NCBI RefSeq assembly: GCF_002288325.1
Contig: NZ_CP016780.1
Span: 1,320,813 to 1,384,812 of the forward strand
Direction of reading: 5' to 3'
DNA from: Candidatus Planktophila lacus
GTDB taxonomy: Bacteria; Actinomycetota; Actinomycetes; Nanopelagicales; Nanopelagicaceae
DNA: 64,000 nt
Shown: piece by piece, positions 42,785 through 51,989 of the stretch
Numbering within the stretch: the stretch's first letter is position 1
Layout: the number at the start of each line of letters is the position of its first letter
Notes under the pieces: generated by a model
Seen by the model: only the letters and a program-made list of their open reading frames with translations
What the model was told of the DNA's origin: nothing
Database searches by the model: none
Position numbers and translations under genes: made by a program

Positions 42785-43756
42785 ATGATCGTTGACTACG
42801 CCTTGTATCAAAATGGAGTTCGCTACAAAGAACCTTCTAATCTCCCTGAGTTAATTAGTAAAGCGCGCAATGGCGAAGGTTTTATCTGGTTGGGGCTAGC
42901 TGAGCCAACCCCAAATGAATTTGAGAAAATAGTAGGAGATTTTAGATTCCATCCTTTAGCAGTCGAAGATGCAATCACCGCTCATCAACGCCCAAAATTT
43001 GAAGAGTATCCGGGAGTGCAAGCGTTTGTTTTAAAAACCGCATTTTATGACGAGAGTAGTAGTCAAGTCTCAACTGGTGAAATCTTCTGTTTCATCGGAG
43101 ATTACTTCATCGTCGTTGTTCGCCACGGAAATGGTGCACCACTTGTTAATACGCGCCATGCCCTCGAAAGTAATCCTGAGCAGTTGGCCAAAGGCCCTTA
43201 CGCAGTTATGCATGCAATTCTCGATCATGTTATCGATTGTTATATTGATATTTCTATTGAATTAGAAAATGACGTGGTTGGAGTGGAGCAGAAAGTATTT
43301 AGCGGAACTTCCAAAACGGTATCGCGAGATATTTACCTGCTAAAGCGAGAAATTATCGAATTCCGTCATGCGATTGATCCGCTTCTTTCGCCGCTACAAC
43401 ACATTGCAAGTGTGGGCGCACGTAATATTCCTGAATCGCTAACGCCGTTTTTCCGCGACACTCTTGATCACCTTGCGCGCGCATCTGATGCCGCTGCTGG
43501 ATTGGATTCATTGCTTGCATCTGCGCTACAGGCAGATTTAGCGCAAGTTCAAGTGCAACAAAATGCAGATATGCGAAAGATTACTTCTTACGTAGCTTTA
43601 GCATCGGTCCCAACAATGGTCGCTGGTATTTATGGCATGAACTTTGATGTAATGCCTGAATTACGCTGGAAATTTGGCTATCCGTTGGTCCTTGGGTCTC
43701 TCGTACTTTTAACTGGGCTCTTGTATCGCAAGTTTAAAAAATCCGGTTGGCTCTAG
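42785..43756 (+). CDS. corA: CorA-family magnesium/divalent cation channel
   Basis: This 323-residue protein has a large cytoplasmic N-terminal domain with long helices (FIWLGLAEPTPNEFEKI, FHPLAVEDAI). Two C-terminal transmembrane helices are joined by the signature YGMNF loop (about residues 287-291). It forms a pentameric Mg2+ uptake channel. GGAG lies 9 nt upstream of the ATG. It is followed by a shared terminator facing rplI. Confidence 0.95.
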   Translation: MIVDYALYQNGVRYKEPSNLPELISKARNGEGFIWLGLAEPTPNEFEKIVGDFRFHPLAVEDAITAHQRPKFEEYPGVQAFVLKTAFYDESSSQVSTGEIFCFIGDYFIVVVRHGNGAPLVNTRHALESNPEQLAKGPYAVMHAILDHVIDCYIDISIELENDVVGVEQKVFSGTSKTVSRDIYLLKREIIEFRHAIDPLLSPLQHIASVGARNIPESLTPFFRDTLDHLARASDAAAGLDSLLASALQADLAQVQVQQNADMRKITSYVALASVPTMVAGIYGMNFDVMPELRWKFGYPLVLGSLVLLTGLLYRKFKKSGWL

Positions 43757-43769
43757 TTTTTCTAAAGAA

Positions 43770-43801
43770 AAAACCCCGACCGAATTAACGGCCGGGGTTT
43801 T
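43770..43801. terminator. Bidirectional terminator between corA and rplI
   Basis: AAAACCCCGACCG and CGGCCGGGGTTTT form a 13-bp stem (one mismatch) with a 6-nt loop, with A/T tracts on both sides. It serves corA (+) and the rpsF operon (-). Confidence 0.88.
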
Positions 43802-43825
43802 ACTTAATCAATTACAACCAAGAAA

Positions 43826-44275
43826 TTACTTGGCAGCGACAACCTTTACGGTCACTGTTGCAACAACTGAATGTGCAAGTGAGACCTTAACTGTGTGCTC
43901 GCCAGCCTTCTTGATATGTCCAGCAGTCTTGATGCTGTGACGGTCGATATCGACGCCTGCTGCTGCCTTGATAGCTGCTGCGATGTCTTTATCTGTGACA
44001 GAACCGAATAGGCGGCCAGCTGTTCCAGCTTTAACTGAAACTGTAACTGCTGCCTTTTCAAGTGATGCCTTGATCTCTTTAGCGTGATCGATATCGCGGA
44101 CTTCACGTGCAGCGCGAGCGCGACGGATTCCTTCGATCTGCTTTTCGCCACCAAGTGACCATGCGATTGCAACGCCACGTGGCAACAAGAAGTTGCGTGC
44201 GTAGCCATCTTTGACAGTTACTACATCGCCGGCTGAACCGAGCTTTGTAACTTCGCGAGTAAGGATAAGTTTCAT
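43826..44275 (-). CDS. rplI: 50S ribosomal protein L9
   Basis: This 149-residue protein starts MKLILTREVTKLGSAGDVVTV and continues with GYARNFLLPRGVAIAW, the L9 N-terminal 23S-binding domain and signature. A long connecting helix and the C-terminal domain (GRLFGSVTDKDIAAAIKAAAG) follow. It is the last gene of the rpsF-ssb-rpsR-rplI operon. Confidence 0.97.
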   Translation of the reverse strand: MKLILTREVTKLGSAGDVVTVKDGYARNFLLPRGVAIAWSLGGEKQIEGIRRARAAREVRDIDHAKEIKASLEKAAVTVSVKAGTAGRLFGSVTDKDIAAAIKAAAGVDIDRHSIKTAGHIKKAGEHTVKVSLAHSVVATVTVKVVAAK

Positions 44276-44289
44276 ATTCTCATTCCCCC

Positions 44290-44577
44290 TTAGCGAGCTG
44301 TCGATGTGTAAGGCAAGAGCGCAACTTCACGGCTGTTCTTGACAGCTGTTGCGACCGAGCGTTGGTGTTGTGTGCATGCGCCAGTGACGCGACGAGCGCG
44401 GATTTTGCCGCGATCGGAAATGTACTTGCGAAGTGTGGCGATATCTTTGTAATCGATATATGTCACCTTGTCGCGGCAGAAGCTGCAAGGCTTCTTCTTG
44501 AACTTCTTATTTAGGGCTGCAGCTTTTGCGCCCTTATTTTTCGGTTCCTTGAGGTTCCGGTTATTTCTTGCTCCCAT
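44290..44577 (-). CDS. rpsR: 30S ribosomal protein S18
   Basis: This 95-residue protein has a basic N-terminal tail and the S18 core [20 protein letters not shown], then [20 protein letters not shown]. The CSFC pair and further Cys and His suggest the zinc-binding form. It binds S6 in the platform of the 30S subunit. It lies 14 bp before rplI. Confidence 0.97.
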   Translation of the reverse strand: MGARNNRNLKEPKNKGAKAAALNKKFKKKPCSFCRDKVTYIDYKDIATLRKYISDRGKIRARRVTGACTQHQRSVATAVKNSREVALLPYTSTAR

Positions 44578-44662
44578 TGTGGTGCTCCTTTTAAGTGGGC
44601 CCTAGGTGTTTAAGCTAGGAATGGATGGACTGGTTTATAAGGCTTAACTAGCCTTTTTTACT

Positions 44663-45172
44663 TTAGAAGGGTGGTTCTTCAGAGGTTGTGGTTGCCCATC
44701 CTCCGCCTGTATTGCTTGTTGAAGCAGCAGCCCATGGGTCGTCATTAAATGACTCTCCGCCGGTTGCAGCTGGTGCAGAGAATCCGCCACTTGTTCCGCC
44801 TGCGCGTTGTGCACGAACCACCTTTGCAGTTGCGTTACGTAGTGATGGACCAACTTCATCAACTTCTACCTCAAAAACAGTGCGCTTTTCACCTTCTTTA
44901 GTTTCATATGAACGCTGCTTTAGTCGACCAGAGAGAATGACGCGCATTCCCTTTGTTAACGACTCTGCAACGTTCTCAGCAGCTTGACGCCAGATCTGAC
45001 ATTGAAGGAAGAGGCTCTCGCCATCTTTCCATTCGTTAGTTGTCTTATCTAGATAACGAGGTGTTGAGGCAACGCGAAATTTTGCGACGGCCGCACCTGA
45101 TGGTGTGAAACGAAGCTCGGGATCGTCAACTAGGTTGCCGATCATTGTGATTGTTGTATCTCCTGCTGCCAT
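44663..45172 (-). CDS. ssb: Single-stranded DNA-binding protein
   Basis: This 169-residue SSB has an N-terminal OB fold ([56 protein letters not shown]). A glycine/serine-rich linker and the acidic tip EEPPF at the C-terminus, which recruits replication and repair proteins, complete it. It lies between rpsF and rpsR as in most actinobacteria. Confidence 0.97.
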   Translation of the reverse strand: MAAGDTTITMIGNLVDDPELRFTPSGAAVAKFRVASTPRYLDKTTNEWKDGESLFLQCQIWRQAAENVAESLTKGMRVILSGRLKQRSYETKEGEKRTVFEVEVDEVGPSLRNATAKVVRAQRAGGTSGGFSAPAATGGESFNDDPWAAASTSNTGGGWATTTSEEPPF

Positions 45173-45279
45173 TTTTTACCTCTTCTCTCAGTTCTCTGAG
45201 ACTTATCTACTGGTGGAGTCCTTGCTTTAAATTATCGTCAACGAGTGACAATTAAGGAGCGACGCTCCCTAACTGTGGA

Positions 45280-45564
45280 TTACTCGGGACGCATAACCTT
45301 TGTACGGAGTACAGATTCATTCAAATTAAGTTGGCGATCCAACTCTTTGATTGCTGCTGGTTCGCAATTCATATCGATGACTGCGTAGATACCTTCGCCT
45401 TTTTTCAGAATTTCAAAAGACATACGGCGCTTGCCCCAAAGGTCAAGCTTGTTTACTGTGCCACCGCTATCTTTGATGATCTTGAGATATGTCTCAAGGC
45501 TTGGTGTGACTGTGCGTTCTTCAAGTTCTGGATCAAGAATGACCATTAATTCATAGTGACGCAT
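45280..45564 (-). CDS. rpsF: 30S ribosomal protein S6
   Basis: This 94-residue S6 protein starts [16 protein letters not shown] and contains [20 protein letters not shown] and the final strand [14 protein letters not shown]. It leads the operon rpsF-ssb-rpsR-rplI. The 104-bp leader holds a small hairpin with CCG that may be an S6:S18 autoregulatory site. Confidence 0.97.
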   Translation of the reverse strand: MRHYELMVILDPELEERTVTPSLETYLKIIKDSGGTVNKLDLWGKRRMSFEILKKGEGIYAVIDMNCEPAAIKELDRQLNLNESVLRTKVMRPE

Positions 45565-45597
45565 GCGTTAACCCGACCTCCTCTGGACTAAGACGGC

Positions 45598-45612
45598 CAC
45601 GGTATTTCCGTG
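45598..45612 (-). ncRNA. rpsF leader hairpin (candidate S6:S18-binding element)
   Basis: The minus-strand RNA would read CACGG-AAATA-CCGTG, with CCG on its 3' arm, 33 nt before the rpsF ATG. The known S6:S18 leader motif has a hairpin with a conserved CCG. The match here is partial and only suggestive. Confidence 0.35.
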
Positions 45613-45668
45613 ACAGGAGGGTTAGTGCTTCTTTGTTTAGCCCCCGATGGGAGCCTCACGCTGAAGGC

Positions 45669-46886
45669 TTAAGGGTACGCGTTGCCGCTTTCAAAGAGAA
45701 ATTCACGCAGGGATCTGTGGGCGGCAGGCCCCTGGGTGCCACCGGCCAGGCCGCGACGCACGAAGATCGCGATTAAGTAAATGGTGGCGGCAATTCGCAG
45801 CAAAGTAATTAACGCGTAGCCATAAAGCGGCAGACCAAATTTTGCGCCGGTGACTGTCGCCAAGTGCTGCCAAATGGCAACGTGATAGATAACTTCAGCG
45901 CCTTGCCAGATCCAGAAGGCATGTAAATCTCGTTTATCAATTAGCGCAATCACCGCAAGTGGGGTTAGCCATAAAACATATTGTGGTGAATAAACCTTGC
46001 TCGCCACCATCACAGATGCGAGAACAATGAAGCTAAGGGAAGCAAGTGATGGAATGGTGCGAAGTTCGAGAATGTAAATCGTGATTGCCGCAAATGCTGC
46101 CAGTAAAACCAAAATTGAAAGGTAGTTAAGGTTTGCCAGGTTTAGACCTAGTGCAGTGAAGGCATACCAAAGCGATCCCCAATCCGAGCCGCGTGAAAGA
46201 TTTAATTGATAGAAACGTAGCCAACCTTCAGGGGTTGTTAAGTAAACCGGCAAATTGATTGCCGCAAATATTGCAACTGTGATTACTAAGTAACGTACTG
46301 CTACAGAAATTTGATTGCGTCGTAAGAAGATAAATGCTATCGGAAGCAATAAGAAAATCGGCATGAACTTTGTCGAAATTGAAAGACCAAGTGCAAGTGC
46401 ACTTAAATCTAATTTCTTTCTATCAAACCAATAGATCGCACCTAACATCGAGATAATTGCCCAGAGATCCCAGTTAATGTAAAGCGAAGCAATTGCAGCT
46501 GGCGCAAGTGGAGTTAAGTAAGCAAACTCAGGGCGCATCTTCGCGACAATTAGCGAGATGAAGATAAAGAGCAGGGCTAGAAAAAAGATATTTGCAAAGA
46601 AATAATTTTGCAGTGCGTTATCGTCTGTTGGAACTATTTTTGCAACTGCCCACATAATCGCACCGGTTACGACTGGATATTCAACAGAAGCATCGCCGTT
46701 GCCATAGGCCCATTCGCCTTTATTTAAGCCTCTTTCACCGTATAAGGCTGGAAGATCGGAGTAACAGGCGTGAACATATTGGCCCGGTGTTTGCCAGTCA
46801 GTTGATATGCAGGGGCTAAATTTTGCGAAACTTAATAGTGAAGCAAGTATTGCTAGCGCAATTAATGCGCGTGCACTTGTGCGCAC
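45669..46886 (-). CDS. GT87/DUF2029-type polytopic mannosyltransferase-like protein
   Basis: This 405-residue protein has about ten transmembrane helices. The pattern GNGDASVEYPVVTGAIMW near residue 62 is typical of DUF2029 (GT87) polyprenyl-phosphate-mannose-dependent glycosyltransferases. It follows ponA by 3 bp and precedes rpsF, the same place as the mycobacterial homologue Rv0051. It probably adds a sugar to an envelope glycolipid or glycan on the outer face of the membrane. The acceptor is unknown. Confidence 0.8.
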   Translation of the reverse strand: MRTSARALIALAILASLLSFAKFSPCISTDWQTPGQYVHACYSDLPALYGERGLNKGEWAYGNGDASVEYPVVTGAIMWAVAKIVPTDDNALQNYFFANIFFLALLFIFISLIVAKMRPEFAYLTPLAPAAIASLYINWDLWAIISMLGAIYWFDRKKLDLSALALGLSISTKFMPIFLLLPIAFIFLRRNQISVAVRYLVITVAIFAAINLPVYLTTPEGWLRFYQLNLSRGSDWGSLWYAFTALGLNLANLNYLSILVLLAAFAAITIYILELRTIPSLASLSFIVLASVMVASKVYSPQYVLWLTPLAVIALIDKRDLHAFWIWQGAEVIYHVAIWQHLATVTGAKFGLPLYGYALITLLRIAATIYLIAIFVRRGLAGGTQGPAAHRSLREFLFESGNAYP

Positions 46887-46889
46887 GGA

Positions 46890-48800
46890 TTAGTCTTCTT
46901 TTCTTACCTGAACGCCGCCACTGGTCATCACTATTGGATCAAGTCCACCAATATTTGCTGGCGCCGGAAAGCTCATCTCAGGTTGGCCTCTTAGCGCGCC
47001 CTTCATAAATGCAGTCCAGATTCGCGCTGGGAAAGTTCCACCTGTAACAGATGTCAGTCCACCGATTCCGTTTAGCGATTCAGATGCGCTGTCGCGGAAG
47101 AGCGCAACTGATGCCGCAAGCTGCGGTGTATAGGCGCTAAACCATGCTGATGCATTTGACTGGCTAGTTCCGGTCTTTCCAGCCGCTGGACGACCGAGTG
47201 CAAGAGCAGCTGAACCTGTTCCACCATTTACAACGCTCTTTAGAGCATAAGTTAAATCAGCCATTACATCTTTAGAGAAGACTTCCTGGGTCTGCATTGT
47301 TCCTTCATAGAGCAGGCCCTTATTTGGTCCTGTAACTGATGTGATCAGATACGGCTTTGCATAAACACCTTGGGCAGCAAATGTGGCATAGGCATTTGCA
47401 ACATCGATTACGTGTGGGCTTGCAACACCGAGTGAAACAGACGGTGCTGGCACCATCGCGACTGATTCTGGAATTCCGGCGCGACGTGCGGCGTCGACAA
47501 CTTTATCTAGACCAGCTTTTTGTCCAAGTGGAACATAGATGGTGTTGATTGAGTGTTTAGTTGCCTGCAGAAGATCTATCTGGCCCCAGCCTTCATTTCC
47601 ATAATTTGAAACTTCATATGGCTTTCCTAAATCATCAAATATTTGTGGTGAATCACCGTTCCACATTGAAGTAAGTGGAATACCGGCTTCAAGGGCAGCG
47701 ATAAGTGCGAAGGGCTTAAAAGTAGAGCCGGCTAGCGCAATTGACTGGGTGGCATCGTTTAATTGGCGTTCCAAATAATCGCGGCCGCCAAACATTGCAA
47801 CTATCTCGCCCGTTCCGGGACGGATCGCAGCTAAACCAATTCTTAAATTATCTGGCGCTTTCTTGGGATAGAACTTAGTTACCGCATCAACGGCTGATTG
47901 CTGTGCGCGCTGATCGATAGTTGTTTTGATTACTAGACCACCAACAAGTAATTGGTCTTCGGTAAAACCTAACTTGCCCATCTCTTTTTGAACTGCGGCG
48001 ACGATATGTCCCTTAGGTCCACTCAATTGTCCAGTTTTGGTACGCGGGATAACGGTTGGGAATTTCGCTTTAGCGGCATCTTCGGCTGTAATCCATTCGC
48101 GTTCTAACATGCCGTCAATTACATATTTAAATCGGTTCTCTAAACGTACGCCATTCTCTTTAGACAGTGACGGGTCGTAATAACCAGGAGAGCGCAAAAT
48201 ACTTGCGATCACCGCCATCTGAGATAAGTTGAGTTGGTTTGCGTTGCGATTGAAATACTGCTGCGATGCGGTCTGCACGCCATAGGAACCGCGGCCGAAG
48301 TAAATAGTATTTAAATAATTTTCGAGAATCTGATCTTTCGATAGAGAATTCTCCAACTTCAAAGAGATAACTAGCTCTTTGATCTTTCTTTGGATCGTTC
48401 GGCTGGGAGAGAGAAAGGCGGTTTTAGCGTACTGCTGGGTGATCGTTGATCCGCCTTCACCATTTAAATTACCGGAGCGTAAGTTGTTAAGTAGTGCGCG
48501 CGTAATACCAGTGATGCTAAATGCTTTATTTGAATAAAAGTTTCGATCTTCGGCAGCTAGAACTGCATTGCGTAGATCCAGAGGAATTTTGGCAAGCGGC
48601 AAGATCTGGCGATTTTGAGATCCGATGCGCCCAATCTCTTGACCGTTTGAATATTGAATAATTGTTGATTGGCTATTTACATATGCATTCGGATCTGGAA
48701 TTGAAACGGTAAACCAAGCAAATGCGAATAGCGTTGATCCAGCGATAAAACCAAAGCCGGCTAAGAAAATACCGGCGCGGATAAGTTTTCTGCGGATCAT
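46890..48800 (-). CDS. ponA: Bifunctional class A penicillin-binding protein
   Basis: This is a 636-residue bitopic protein. One N-terminal transmembrane helix is followed by the GT51 glycosyltransferase domain (AAEDRNFYSNKAFSITGITR, GEGGSTITQQYAK, KIKELVISLKLE). The transpeptidase domain then has the active-site SxxK in AGSTFKPF, SIN and KTGTSQ. It polymerises and crosslinks peptidoglycan. It sits between the DUF5318 and GT87 genes, matching the ponA1 locus of mycobacteria. Confidence 0.96.
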   Translation of the reverse strand: MIRRKLIRAGIFLAGFGFIAGSTLFAFAWFTVSIPDPNAYVNSQSTIIQYSNGQEIGRIGSQNRQILPLAKIPLDLRNAVLAAEDRNFYSNKAFSITGITRALLNNLRSGNLNGEGGSTITQQYAKTAFLSPSRTIQRKIKELVISLKLENSLSKDQILENYLNTIYFGRGSYGVQTASQQYFNRNANQLNLSQMAVIASILRSPGYYDPSLSKENGVRLENRFKYVIDGMLEREWITAEDAAKAKFPTVIPRTKTGQLSGPKGHIVAAVQKEMGKLGFTEDQLLVGGLVIKTTIDQRAQQSAVDAVTKFYPKKAPDNLRIGLAAIRPGTGEIVAMFGGRDYLERQLNDATQSIALAGSTFKPFALIAALEAGIPLTSMWNGDSPQIFDDLGKPYEVSNYGNEGWGQIDLLQATKHSINTIYVPLGQKAGLDKVVDAARRAGIPESVAMVPAPSVSLGVASPHVIDVANAYATFAAQGVYAKPYLITSVTGPNKGLLYEGTMQTQEVFSKDVMADLTYALKSVVNGGTGSAALALGRPAAGKTGTSQSNASAWFSAYTPQLAASVALFRDSASESLNGIGGLTSVTGGTFPARIWTAFMKGALRGQPEMSFPAPANIGGLDPIVMTSGGVQVRKED

Positions 48801-48809
48801 TTCTTAAGG

Positions 48810-49223
48810 TTACCCTTTAACCCAATCTTCATCTTCCAAGGTGCGTACGCGACGGGGTGGCTTTCGCTCACTTCCATCGCCTAATAGGTATGAAGAGCAG
48901 AGATGGTTCCAAGAGCATTCACGGCAGACTTCAACGGTATAAACGGCAAACTCCCCGAACTCTTTCTCCATTTCCAACAACTCAACCTCAGTCTTAATGC
49001 GACCTGAGAATTGTCCGAGTTGATCACCAAACGTATAACGAAGTTCAACTAGCGATTCTTTTTTACAGACTGGACATTTTCGTTGCGCTTTCTCACCGTG
49101 ATATTTAGCGGCGCGCATCAAATAAGGGTCAGCATCACAGGCATCAACTACTCCGCGAAAGAGCGCCAATAAAGTGGCGCGCTTATCAAGTGAATAATCA
49201 ATGAACGCACGCTTGGATTTCAT
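48810..49223 (-). CDS. DUF5318 protein (actinobacterial, ponA-linked)
   Basis: This 137-residue protein has two CxxC pairs (CPVCKK and CRECSW) that probably bind zinc. DUF5318 genes lie upstream of ponA in many actinobacteria (Rv0049 type), and function is unknown. It is 9 bp from ponA on the same strand, so the two are likely cotranscribed. Confidence 0.82.
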   Translation of the reverse strand: MKSKRAFIDYSLDKRATLLALFRGVVDACDADPYLMRAAKYHGEKAQRKCPVCKKESLVELRYTFGDQLGQFSGRIKTEVELLEMEKEFGEFAVYTVEVCRECSWNHLCSSYLLGDGSERKPPRRVRTLEDEDWVKG

Positions 49224-49264
49224 AATGAGAGAAGGATAAACCTCTTTTGCAGGCTTTGCGCGAC

Positions 49265-49270
49265 TACCCT
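49265..49270 (+). promoter_or_regulatory. TACCCT -10 box, leaderless start of the MFS gene
   Basis: TACCCT ends 6 nt before the ATG at 49277, with no ribosome site. Confidence 0.5.
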
Positions 49271-49276
49271 TTAACT

Positions 49277-50554
49277 ATGAACGTCTGGCAGATTTTGACC
49301 GATCGCAAATTCTCTCGGTTACTCCGCCTACGCTGGACAGGTCAGATGACCGATGGAATATTCCAGAGCGCCTTAGCCTCATTCGTTTTATTTTCACCAG
49401 AGCGCCAAGCAAATGCACTTAACGCCGCCTTAGCATTTGCTGTGGTTCTTCTTCCATATTCTTTAATTGGTCCATTTGTCGGAACGATTTTGGATCGCGT
49501 TTCCAGACAACGAGCGATCATGTTTGCCAACTTAACTAGAGCAGCGACTTTATCGATTATCTCGCTTCTGATATTTCAAGGGCGAACCGGTATTGAGATG
49601 ACCGTCTTTGTTCTCGTTGCTTTTGGAGTTAATCGTTTAATTCTTGCCGGACTCTCTGCAGGTATTCCGCTGATGATTGAAAGTAAATCTCTCATTAGCG
49701 CCAACGCTCTTGCTGTGACTGGTGGTTCAGTTTGGGTAGTTCTAGGCGGCGGAATTGGCCTTGGTTTGCGCCGATTAATTAATGAGACAACCACCGCAGA
49801 TAAGGCAGACGGCGTCATTATTTTGGTGGCGGCGGTGGGTTATTTATTGGCAGCGCTCTTTGCTTCGTTGTTAAAGCGAAAAGAGATTGGCCCGTTAGAT
49901 CACGAGATAAAGAACGCAAGCTTTACCCAAGGCTTAATTGAAATGCGCGAAGGTGTCCGTTTTCTTCGCCAACATATGGATGCGGCGCGCGGTATTGGTG
50001 CGATTGCAATTCATCGCGGCGGAATAACTGCCTTGACCCTGATCGCTCTTCTATTAGAGCGAAATACCTTTAATGATCCGGTCGATAATGAAGCGGGGTT
50101 GGCAGGACTTAGTTTTACCTTATCTATTGCAGCAATCGGTTTCGTTGTTGGCGCAGTGGCCGCACCTTACGGAGTTCGCCGCGTTGGGCGCCATCGTTGG
50201 ATGAGATTTTCGTTAATTGCCAGCACTTGTGGCCCATTATTCATCTTATTTGTGCGAACACCCCTAACTTTGATCTGCGCAGCCTTTGTGACCGCGTTAT
50301 TTGGGCAGAGTTTAAAAGTTACCAATGATGCTCTAGTTCAATCAAAGATCGATGATATTTATCGCGGTCGCGTCTTCTCTGTTTATGACGTTGTCGTAAA
50401 TGGCGCAATTGTTTCAGGCGCTGTTATTGCAGCACTGCTTCTACCTAATACTGGAGATAGTTATCTAGTGCCGCTAATCGTCTCAACGATTTATTTAATC
50501 GCCGGGCTTCGCCTACTTCGCAGTGGGGTTTTCTTTGCTCCACCAGTTAAGTAG
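49277..50554 (+). CDS. MFS-type transporter
   Basis: This protein has about 425 residues from the ATG at 49277; the longer frame starts inside the promoter. About twelve hydrophobic helices are seen. The start LRLRWTGQMTDGIFQSALAS and the loop GPFVGTILDRVSRQRAIM between helices 2 and 3 resemble the MFS motif A. The substrate is not assignable. The last 42 bp overlap the 3' end of the CCA enzyme gene on the opposite strand. Confidence 0.85.
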   Translation: MNVWQILTDRKFSRLLRLRWTGQMTDGIFQSALASFVLFSPERQANALNAALAFAVVLLPYSLIGPFVGTILDRVSRQRAIMFANLTRAATLSIISLLIFQGRTGIEMTVFVLVAFGVNRLILAGLSAGIPLMIESKSLISANALAVTGGSVWVVLGGGIGLGLRRLINETTTADKADGVIILVAAVGYLLAALFASLLKRKEIGPLDHEIKNASFTQGLIEMREGVRFLRQHMDAARGIGAIAIHRGGITALTLIALLLERNTFNDPVDNEAGLAGLSFTLSIAAIGFVVGAVAAPYGVRRVGRHRWMRFSLIASTCGPLFILFVRTPLTLICAAFVTALFGQSLKVTNDALVQSKIDDIYRGRVFSVYDVVVNGAIVSGAVIAALLLPNTGDSYLVPLIVSTIYLIAGLRLLRSGVFFAPPVK

Positions 50555-51958
50555 TTCTTCAGTAGCGCGTTCTTCACCCAGCGGGCCATGCTCAAGGCGC
50601 AACTCAAGTAGGTAATCCAAAGCTTTACCAACTGCAGCAGATGGTTTGATATTAAGTAACTTCATAACTTGCGCGCCATCTAAATCTGGTCGGATCTTAG
50701 AAAGTTCTTCTTCTTCCATTAACTTAGCGATACGTGCTTCGAGCCCGTCATATGTCTTGGCTAAGCGCTCTGCCTTCTTCGCATTACGTGTTGTGCAATC
50801 AGCGCGAGTTAAAACATGTAAATGAACCAGTAAATCCCCTGCATCGCGCACATAACGGCGCACTGCAGAATCAGTCCATTCGCCATCTCCGTAGCCATGG
50901 AAACGCAGGTGTAGCGCTACTAAGGTTTCAACTTGTTCAATCGTGTCACCGTCAAAGCGCAACGCTTTCAACCTGGACTTGGTAAGACGTGCGCCAACAA
51001 TTTCATGGTGATGAAAGGACACTCCTCCACCTGGAATTAAATTACGCGTCTTTGGTTTACCAATGTCGTGAAGTAGCGCTGCCAGGCGAATAATTAAATT
51101 AGGACCACCTAGGCGATCTTCATGAGAAATCGCCTGCTCTAGAACGGTTATTGAATGCTCGTAAACATCTTTGTGGTGGTGGTGTTCATCAATTTCGAGG
51201 CGGAGTTTAGGAATTTCTGGAAGAACTATTTCAGCAAGGCCCGTTTCAACTAAAATTGTAATTCCGGTTCGCGGGTTCTTTGACATTAACATTTTTGTAA
51301 ATTCATCGCGAATGCGTTCGGCTGAAATTATTGAGATTCTTCCAGCCATATCTTTTATCGCCTGCAGAACATCGGGTGCAATTTCGAAATCTAGTTGGCT
51401 AGCAAATCGCGCAGCGCGCATCATGCGCAGTGGATCATCAGAGAAAGAGTTTTCCGCCTTTGCTGGTGTGCGTAAAACTCTCTTCGCTAAATCTTCCAAG
51501 CCATTAAAGGGATCGATAAATTCAGGAGTTTTTGTGGTTAGCTCTAGCGCCATTGAGTTAACTGTGAAATCACGTCGTGATAAATCACCTTCGATTGAAT
51601 CACCGTACTCAACTTCAGGTTTGCGACTATCGGGATCGTAACTTTCAGTTCGGTAAGTTGTAACTTCAACAGTTGTGTCACCGCGTTTTCCAGCAACAGT
51701 TCCGAATTCAATTCCGGTATCCCAAACGTTTTCCGCCCAACCTTGCAGAATTTTCTTTGTAACTTCTGGTCGCGCATCGGTTGTGAAATCTAAATCATTT
51801 CCAAGTCGGCCAAGCAGCGCATCGCGAACTGGTCCGCCAACTAAAGCCAAGCGAAATCCTTGGGCGGCAAAACTTTGGGCGAGTGAACTTGCCAGTGGTG
51901 CCCGTTTAATGAGCGAGGCGATCGCAACTTCTCCCGCGGCTCCTAATGCACTCGTCAC
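50513..51958 (-). CDS. cca: CCA-adding tRNA nucleotidyltransferase
   Basis: This protein has 481 residues from the GTG at 51958. The longer frame reads through the divergent nudix gene. The nucleotidyltransferase head has LVGGPVRDALLGRLGNDLDF with the metal aspartates, then DGLSRRDFTVNSMAL-type sequence and RAARFASQLDF. A C-terminal HD domain follows (LLHDIGKP). Two of the three tRNAs here lack encoded CCA and need this enzyme. TAATCT ends 7 nt before the GTG. Linkage to nudix and murJ matches the mycobacterial pcnA locus. Confidence 0.93.
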   Translation of the reverse strand: MTSALGAAGEVAIASLIKRAPLASSLAQSFAAQGFRLALVGGPVRDALLGRLGNDLDFTTDARPEVTKKILQGWAENVWDTGIEFGTVAGKRGDTTVEVTTYRTESYDPDSRKPEVEYGDSIEGDLSRRDFTVNSMALELTTKTPEFIDPFNGLEDLAKRVLRTPAKAENSFSDDPLRMMRAARFASQLDFEIAPDVLQAIKDMAGRISIISAERIRDEFTKMLMSKNPRTGITILVETGLAEIVLPEIPKLRLEIDEHHHHKDVYEHSITVLEQAISHEDRLGGPNLIIRLAALLHDIGKPKTRNLIPGGGVSFHHHEIVGARLTKSRLKALRFDGDTIEQVETLVALHLRFHGYGDGEWTDSAVRRYVRDAGDLLVHLHVLTRADCTTRNAKKAERLAKTYDGLEARIAKLMEEEELSKIRPDLDGAQVMKLLNIKPSAAVGKALDYLLELRLEHGPLGEERATEELLNWWSKENPTAK

Positions 51959-51989
51959 AAGACCAAGATTAGAGCAGTACCCTTGGTCT
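51959..51989. promoter_or_regulatory. 31-bp divergent promoter between cca and nudix genes
   Basis: On the minus strand TAATCT (51966-51971) ends 7 nt before the GTG at 51958. On the plus strand TACCCT (51978-51983) ends 6 nt before the ATG at 51990. The two -10 boxes are only 6 bp apart, so each -35 region lies inside the other gene. Confidence 0.6.
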
